From positions 310,001 through 374,000 of the forward strand of contig NZ_FRCP01000006.1 in assembly GCF_900142955.1 (NCBI RefSeq): a stretch of DNA of 64,000 nucleotides, in the 5' to 3' direction. The notes beneath the pieces were generated by a model. The model saw only the letters and a list, made by a program, of their open reading frames with translations, searched no databases and was not told the origin of the DNA. The translations under genes and the position numbers were made by a program. Shown piece by piece: positions 59,505-64,000 of this stretch (the stretch's first letter is position 1; each line of letters starts with the position of its first letter). The DNA comes from Anaerosporobacter mobilis DSM 15930. Its GTDB lineage: Bacteria; Bacillota; Clostridia; Lachnospirales; Lachnospiraceae.

Positions 59505-60554
59505 TTACGCCTTAATAGCCCATCTCATCTTAGTTGATCGGGCACGGCTATTTATATTACATTCTTCTAAAGATGGTCGAATTACGTCCTTTGCTATATC
59601 ACTGTATATTCCTTCTCTGTAAAAGTGTTTAAAATATTGCTTTACAAGACGATCTTCGCCCGAATGGAATGTCAATATGGCAACACGTCCGCCTTTGGCT
59701 AGAACATTAGGGAGTTTCTCCATAAATTGCTCCAATACTTCAAATTCACTATTTACATCAATACGAAGTGCTTGGAATGTTCTTTGGCAAGTCTTCTTAA
59801 TGATTTCTTTTCTCTCAGAAGCTGGGACAGAGGTAAGTACCCCTTCAATAACTTCTCTTAGTCTAGTAGTTGTATCAATTGCTCTTCCTTTTTTAATTTC
59901 AGATACAATTGCTCGAGAGATCTCTCTTGCATATGGTTCATCCGAATTCTCAATTAACATTCCTTCTAATTCTGGTTGTGAAATGTTTTTCAAACGTTCT
60001 GCTGCCGAGATACCTTTACTAGGATCTAATCGTAGATCCAATGGCCCTTCTACTTTGTATGAAAATCCTCGATCCGGATTATCAATTTGCATAGAGGATA
60101 CACCTAGATCCGCTAATACAAAGTCAAGTGGTCCTGATTCTGCAATTATTTGATCAATATTTGCAAAGTTCAGTAATTTAACCGTTAATATATCTGTCCC
60201 ATATCCCAAACCCTCTAGACGCTCTTTCGTTTTCGCAGACTCAATAGGATCTACATCAAGCCCATAGATATGACCTTTTCCTTCTAGACATTTTAACATA
60301 TGTGAAGTATGCCCACCATAACCAAGTGTAGCATCTAGTCCAATCTGTCCAGGCTTAATCTGCAAGAATTCTAAAATCTCATTCACACAGATGGATATAT
60401 GCATCCCTGCTGGTGTACTTCCCTTACTAATTACTTTCTCTATTGTATCCTTATATTTCTCAGGTTGGTGTTCTTTGTATTTTTCCTTATAGCTCCTAGG
60501 ATGTGTTCCTTTATAACGAACACGTCTTTTATGCTGTTGTTCTTGATTATCCAT
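59505..60554 (-). CDS. rsmH: RsmH-type 16S rRNA (cytosine(1402)-N4)-methyltransferase, long variant
   Basis: A 349-aa protein: ordinary RsmH motifs start at residue 47 (PAGMHISICVNEILEFL; LDATLGYGGHTSHML; FVLADLGVSSMQID; LTFHSGEDRLVKQYF). About 45 extra basic residues precede (HKRRVRYKGTHPRSYKEKYK), which usual RsmH (about 310 aa) lacks. It stands outside a cell-division cluster, so this may be a second copy beside a dcw-located rsmH. Modifies C1402, the same nucleotide as RsmI (36461-37297). Confidence 0.9.
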   Translation of the reverse strand: MDNQEQQHKRRVRYKGTHPRSYKEKYKEHQPEKYKDTIEKVISKGSTPAGMHISICVNEILEFLQIKPGQIGLDATLGYGGHTSHMLKCLEGKGHIYGLDVDPIESAKTKERLEGLGYGTDILTVKLLNFANIDQIIAESGPLDFVLADLGVSSMQIDNPDRGFSYKVEGPLDLRLDPSKGISAAERLKNISQPELEGMLIENSDEPYAREISRAIVSEIKKGRAIDTTTRLREVIEGVLTSVPASERKEIIKKTCQRTFQALRIDVNSEFEVLEQFMEKLPNVLAKGGRVAILTFHSGEDRLVKQYFKHFYREGIYSDIAKDVIRPSLEECNINSRARSTKMRWAIKA

Positions 60555-60720
60555 TGTTTACCTCTCTATTTCCATAATTTATTACCTACTCATAATTAAA
60601 TACTACTCATTCCTAATATATTTCATCTGTAATCATAGCATATTTTATATAAAATGAATAGCGTACAATGTCGATCTCTACATTAGGAATGAATGTGGGA
60701 AAGAAGTCTATATATCTCTG

Positions 60721-63009
60721 TTATTCAATAATAAATTCTGCGGTCAGTGTATATACATCATAATCACCAGTACCTCTAAAATCCATTATATCTTTGACAA
60801 TTCGGTATTTTCCTGGCTTTAATTCTCCATATAACCAATTCCAGTCGATTATAAATTCACTTTCTTTATTCTTTTCCAATCCGTACGCAATGTCATTAAA
60901 TCCAAAATCTTCAATAACATAAGGTACATCATACCATCTTCCATCTTCATACTTTTGCAAGTAATATTGATCTCCATATTGGTAATCCTTATCTGCCTTG
61001 TTCAACAATGTAATTACAGCACCTTTTTTAGTTAGAGAATACACCTGTACAGACATGGATATTCCCTCCGGAACTATACTCTCATCTTCCAAAGATTCGA
61101 ATAAACTAAATATCATATCATCCTCGACATATGCAAGGTCTCTAATCGTTGCTTCTCCACCAGCGTATAGATATCCATAATAAGTGAGGTCATTTGTCTT
61201 AAATATAACCTTCTGTATTGAATAAACACCATTCCCACTACCGGCTAAATCATTATCAACAAGTTCATCAAACAGCGTTATACCTGTAAGGTCATAGGTA
61301 GTTTTATATAATTTTCCTGTGGGTACATAAAAGACATACATATCCTTCTCGCTTAGTGGGTGTAGATACACAGAAGTACCATCTGCTGAAACCGATACTT
61401 CACAATAATTATCCCCTTGTGTGTAGTTACAGCCAATTGCCTCTAGATCAACGGCTCTAACAAATTCCTGTATATTCAAATCGTAAACAAAAAGTCCAAA
61501 GTAATCATGGAAGATTATATTATTACCATCTGCATAATCAAGGATAGCTCCATCTGCTCCTAGATTCCCATCTAGATTTATTGTAGGGATGGTTACTTCA
61601 ACCTCGTTCATCTCTTGTTCAGAAAACTCCTCTACTTGCGATGGTAATTCATTATCTTCTGTAACTGGCAAGGCCTCCTCTATACTACCAAGTAATCTCT
61701 TTATGAAATCTTCCACATCTTTCGTATTAACAATCCGATACGAAAACGAAGAATTCACTTCATTATCAAACCAAATCTCCTCCCCCGTAATATAGAAAGC
61801 GTAACTTTTGTCATATCCTGTTCCATAGGAAATAGTAATACTAATATCTTTATCTCGATTTTCGCTACGATCTTTACTAATCTCCTTCTTCTCTACCCTT
61901 AATGTCTTGAAAAATTCAATAAATTCATTACCATAGGCTGCTGGAAATGTTTGTTCTTTATCAGACATACGTATTGTTATAGAGTCGATTTGATCCTCAT
62001 CTATACTGTTAACTTCTTCCACTATTTTATTAAATGTAGTAGTTGATAAGGGGTTACTTAGCAAAGCGATTCCTAATATAATTACGCCAATTACTGTACA
62101 GATTACTACTGATATCAAAGGTTTTTTATATCTGGCTACATTCTTAATACGTCCCTTTACGTTCCCCTCTCCAAATGCTAAAGGCACTCCTAATATTAAT
62201 CTTCTCCCCACAGATAGGTTCAGTAAAGAGGTTGCATATTCCTTTCGAATATCTTCTTTATAGTTTTTCATCACATATTCATCACATGACATCTCCATAT
62301 CCTGATTCAGTATTGCATATGCAATTAGAACAAGGGGATTAAACCAATGAATAACCGTGATAACGAATACGATCAATTTAATCATATGATCTTTTCGTTT
62401 TATATGAGCTTGTTCATGCATTAGTATATAAGAGATCTCTTTTTCGTTAATTATAGATGGCAAGTAAATACGTGGTTTTAGAAAGCCCAATACGAATGGT
62501 GTGGCAATATGATCGGATAGGTATATTGTATCGAGACCGTTTTGTTCACTTGATAATGTGTTAAAACTTATACTGCCGATTAATTTCTTCTTCAATCGAA
62601 TAAAAGATACAAAGCTATAGATAAAAACTATTCCAATCCCAACTAACCAAATTACTTGCATAATACCCATAATTCTCTGTATAGGATTGATACTGGATAC
62701 CGTATCTGCCTTTGGAAGTACGTTGTTTACAACTTGATTAACTACGGTACTTCCTGTATGTATCTCAGGTACCTGTTCATATATAATTTCTTGTTTAATT
62801 GGTTCTATCTCCTTTGGCAAGATGCTTAGCACACTCTCAAAAGAAAAAGGACAGATTAACCGTACAAATGCAATTAGCCATAGATAATAGGCAAACTTCT
62901 TTGGAGCTCTTATTATGCGTAAGATATATCTAGCCAATAAAGCAAAACATATGACAATACCGCCTTGGTAGCTCATATTCAACAGCTTAATAAAGATATC
63001 TTGTGTCAT
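60721..63009 (-). CDS. blaR1: BlaR1/MecR1-type M56 membrane metallopeptidase with non-PBP sensor domain
   Basis: A 762-aa membrane protein. N-terminal four-helix region (residues 1-320) holds the zinc site HEQAHIKRKDH (HExxH) of M56 peptidases. After residue 320 (membrane helix CTVIGVIILGIALLSNPLS) comes a large extracellular part. In classical BlaR1 this is a penicillin-binding domain; here no SxxK/KTG motif is present, but a WD-like stretch and an Ig-like end (NKADKDYQYGDQYYLQKYED; WLYGELKPGKYRIVKDI). It thus senses something else. It overlaps no gene and follows blaI by 12 nt. Confidence 0.88.
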   Translation of the reverse strand: MTQDIFIKLLNMSYQGGIVICFALLARYILRIIRAPKKFAYYLWLIAFVRLICPFSFESVLSILPKEIEPIKQEIIYEQVPEIHTGSTVVNQVVNNVLPKADTVSSINPIQRIMGIMQVIWLVGIGIVFIYSFVSFIRLKKKLIGSISFNTLSSEQNGLDTIYLSDHIATPFVLGFLKPRIYLPSIINEKEISYILMHEQAHIKRKDHMIKLIVFVITVIHWFNPLVLIAYAILNQDMEMSCDEYVMKNYKEDIRKEYATSLLNLSVGRRLILGVPLAFGEGNVKGRIKNVARYKKPLISVVICTVIGVIILGIALLSNPLSTTTFNKIVEEVNSIDEDQIDSITIRMSDKEQTFPAAYGNEFIEFFKTLRVEKKEISKDRSENRDKDISITISYGTGYDKSYAFYITGEEIWFDNEVNSSFSYRIVNTKDVEDFIKRLLGSIEEALPVTEDNELPSQVEEFSEQEMNEVEVTIPTINLDGNLGADGAILDYADGNNIIFHDYFGLFVYDLNIQEFVRAVDLEAIGCNYTQGDNYCEVSVSADGTSVYLHPLSEKDMYVFYVPTGKLYKTTYDLTGITLFDELVDNDLAGSGNGVYSIQKVIFKTNDLTYYGYLYAGGEATIRDLAYVEDDMIFSLFESLEDESIVPEGISMSVQVYSLTKKGAVITLLNKADKDYQYGDQYYLQKYEDGRWYDVPYVIEDFGFNDIAYGLEKNKESEFIIDWNWLYGELKPGKYRIVKDIMDFRGTGDYDVYTLTAEFIIE

Positions 63010-63021
63010 AGACCCTCCTCC

Positions 63022-63408
63022 TTAATTCTCATCACAGCTCTCAATTATCTTCTTCAAATTCTCGATATCCGCCTTACTTAACTTCTTCCTTCTTGTAAAA
63101 GCAGCTAAAAATCCAGGTAACGATCCACCAAAACTATTCTCTACGTATTGTTCACTTTGACATGCATAGAAATCTTGTTTCGATAACATTGATGTAACCG
63201 TACCGCTCTCGTTTTGAAATACTCCTTTTTGGCTTAATCTCTTTAAAACAGTATATGTAGTGGTTCTTTTCCAACCAAATTCTTTCTCACAAATCTTAAT
63301 TAATTCATTCATAGAAATCGGCTCCTTCTCCCAAATAATATCTGCAAATCTTCCTTCAATTGTTCCTAGTGAAAACTCTTCCATTTGATATACCAGCCTT
63401 TCTAACAC
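63022..63408 (-). CDS. blaI: BlaI/MecI-family repressor
   Basis: A 128-aa winged-helix repressor: TIEGRFADIIWEKEPISMNE, KTTTTYTVLKRLSQKG-like recognition helix (WKRTTTYTVLKRLSQKGVFQ) and a dimer domain. It would be cleaved on signal from the M56 partner encoded downstream. It should bind the paired palindromes just upstream (63415-63455) and so control its own operon. Confidence 0.92.
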   Translation of the reverse strand: MLERLVYQMEEFSLGTIEGRFADIIWEKEPISMNELIKICEKEFGWKRTTTYTVLKRLSQKGVFQNESGTVTSMLSKQDFYACQSEQYVENSFGGSLPGFLAAFTRRKKLSKADIENLKKIIESCDEN

Positions 63409-63414
63409 AGTTCT

Positions 63415-63455
63415 GACTACATATTGTAGTCACTTACAGTCTACAATATGTAGTC
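63415..63455 (-). promoter_or_regulatory. Twin BlaI-type operators overlapping the blaI promoter
   Basis: Two palindromes GACTACATATTGTAGTC (63415-63431) and GTCTACAATATGTAGTC (63439-63455), 7 nt apart; each contains the TACA-n-TGTA core of BlaI/MecI sites. Confidence 0.85.
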
Positions 63456-63466
63456 AGAATTGTCAA
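63438..63466 (-). promoter_or_regulatory. Promoter of blaI-blaR1
   Basis: TTGACA (63461-63466), 17-nt spacer, TAGACT (63438-63443). The upstream operator covers the spacer and -10; the second operator is just downstream. Confidence 0.75.
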
Positions 63467-63572
63467 TGTTAATACTCTTTCTACTAAGGTGTGTTTAAAG
63501 AGGATTTTACCACGCTGTAGATTATAGTTCTTTGTAGAAGTCGCCGCAGTCTTAGGTATCGTTATAACACAG

Positions 63573-63620
63573 GAAAAAAGATCATCTTATCCACATACAC
63601 CGTGAATGAGACGATCTTTA
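63573..63620 (-). terminator. Terminator of sucrose phosphorylase
   Basis: Imperfect stem AAAGATCGTCTCAT / ATAAGATGATCTTT followed by TTTTTT on the minus strand. Confidence 0.75.
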
Positions 63621-63667
63621 TTAACATATATAACTTTAATTTACTATCTTAATTATAATTCTATATT

Positions 63668-64000
63668 TTATAACTCAACCATCTCTCCATCTTTCGTATA
63701 AGTAATCTTCATCTCCTTATCCACAAGATTTACTACAAGATTAGCTTCTTCTTCACCACATCTTCTTGTAATGCTTATGATATTGTCTGGACTTTCATTA
63801 AGAATGAATTCTCCATCGAATGCCTTATGACTATTACGGAATTTCATTAACTCAAGAAGACGTTTTACAACTGGACGTTCTACTTCTTTGGCTACTTCTT
63901 CTACTGAATAGTAGTGACGGTTAATGTTACGTCCTACTTTTGTCTCTTCTAATAATTCTAGATCGTTCTTACCTGCTAACATACCTACATAGTATACTTG
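63668..64000 (-). CDS. Sucrose phosphorylase (C-terminal part, start outside window)
   Basis: The open frame continues past the right edge: QVYYVGMLAGKNDLELLEET, VGRNINRHYYSVEEVAKEVE, then FRNSHKAFDGEFILNE. This is the C-terminal domain of GH13_18 sucrose phosphorylase, which converts sucrose and phosphate to glucose 1-phosphate and fructose in the cytoplasm. About 110 codons of roughly 480 are present; the catalytic residues are outside. The internal ATG at 63982 is not the start. Confidence 0.88.
   Translation of the reverse strand, partial: QVYYVGMLAGKNDLELLEETKVGRNINRHYYSVEEVAKEVERPVVKRLLELMKFRNSHKAFDGEFILNESPDNIISITRRCGEEEANLVVNLVDKEMKITYTKDGEMVEL

Noticed and set aside
1..64000. CRISPR array, rRNA genes, IS transposases, phage genes
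   Set aside because: No regular direct-repeat/spacer pattern, rRNA-like sequence or transposase/phage structural ORF was found. The only site-specific recombination genes are the three serine recombinases.

Overview
The window looks like chromosome of a low-GC, anaerobic, spore-forming Firmicute of the Lachnospiraceae / Lachnoclostridium type. The basis is AT-rich intergenic DNA, strong AGGAGG ribosome sites, spore-maturation genes spmA and spmB, the sporulation protein RicT, plant-polysaccharide and sucrose enzymes (GH31, sucrose phosphorylase) and an exported serpin. The genus is inferred from gene content, not from a marker gene.

Positions 1-27500 form one large sulfur-acquisition region, all on the minus strand. 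From right to left it holds: an IscR-like Rrf2 regulator with a ferredoxin-ASKHA reductive activator (25350-27455); a thioredoxin / arylsulfotransferase / sulfonate-type ABC operon (20160-24998); a second Rrf2 regulator (19632-20066); ssuC-ssuB-yezD (17236-18979), leading into metK and a nitrogenase-like HDK set (12191-17065); then a radical-SAM protein, an abnormal tRNA-Cys, two organosulfur-type binding proteins, a truncated radical-SAM copy, a second full radical-SAM protein and an ABC ATPase stub (6660-12112); and last a sulfate ABC transporter with APS reductase (1-6215). Near-identical promoter/operator sequences and a small hairpin-terminator module recur ahead of several of these units, so they are probably one sulfur-starvation regulon. 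My reading is that sulfate, sulfonates, aryl sulfates and probably another organosulfur compound are imported, and that the nitrogenase-like enzyme reductively releases or transforms the last one. The substrate is unknown.

Positions 27626-35501 hold spmA-spmB, with spmA split by a 6.8-kb element. The element encodes three tandem large serine recombinases, a small acidic protein and an aromatic-acid-exporter-like membrane protein. Joining the two flanks at a shared GGG restores a 193-codon spmA in frame, as in the sigK-skin arrangement. The stop codon of the last recombinase is itself supplied by the host side of the junction.

Positions 36088-43723 are mostly housekeeping: abrB-type regulator, rsmI, trmN6, ricT, holB, yaaR, a guanylate-kinase-like gene, an Orn/Lys/Arg decarboxylase and a small membrane protein. 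Positions 43976-64000 are mixed: WYL regulator, two flavodoxin-type genes, two lipoproteins (DUF4846-like and serpin), AraC regulator divergent from a GH31 glycosidase, kinase-like and metallo-hydrolase genes, a HAD phosphatase behind a GNAT remnant, two proteins of unknown function, a lipoprotein, a long RsmH, a BlaR1/BlaI pair and the 3' end of sucrose phosphorylase. Several palindromic intergenic repeat families are scattered through the window.
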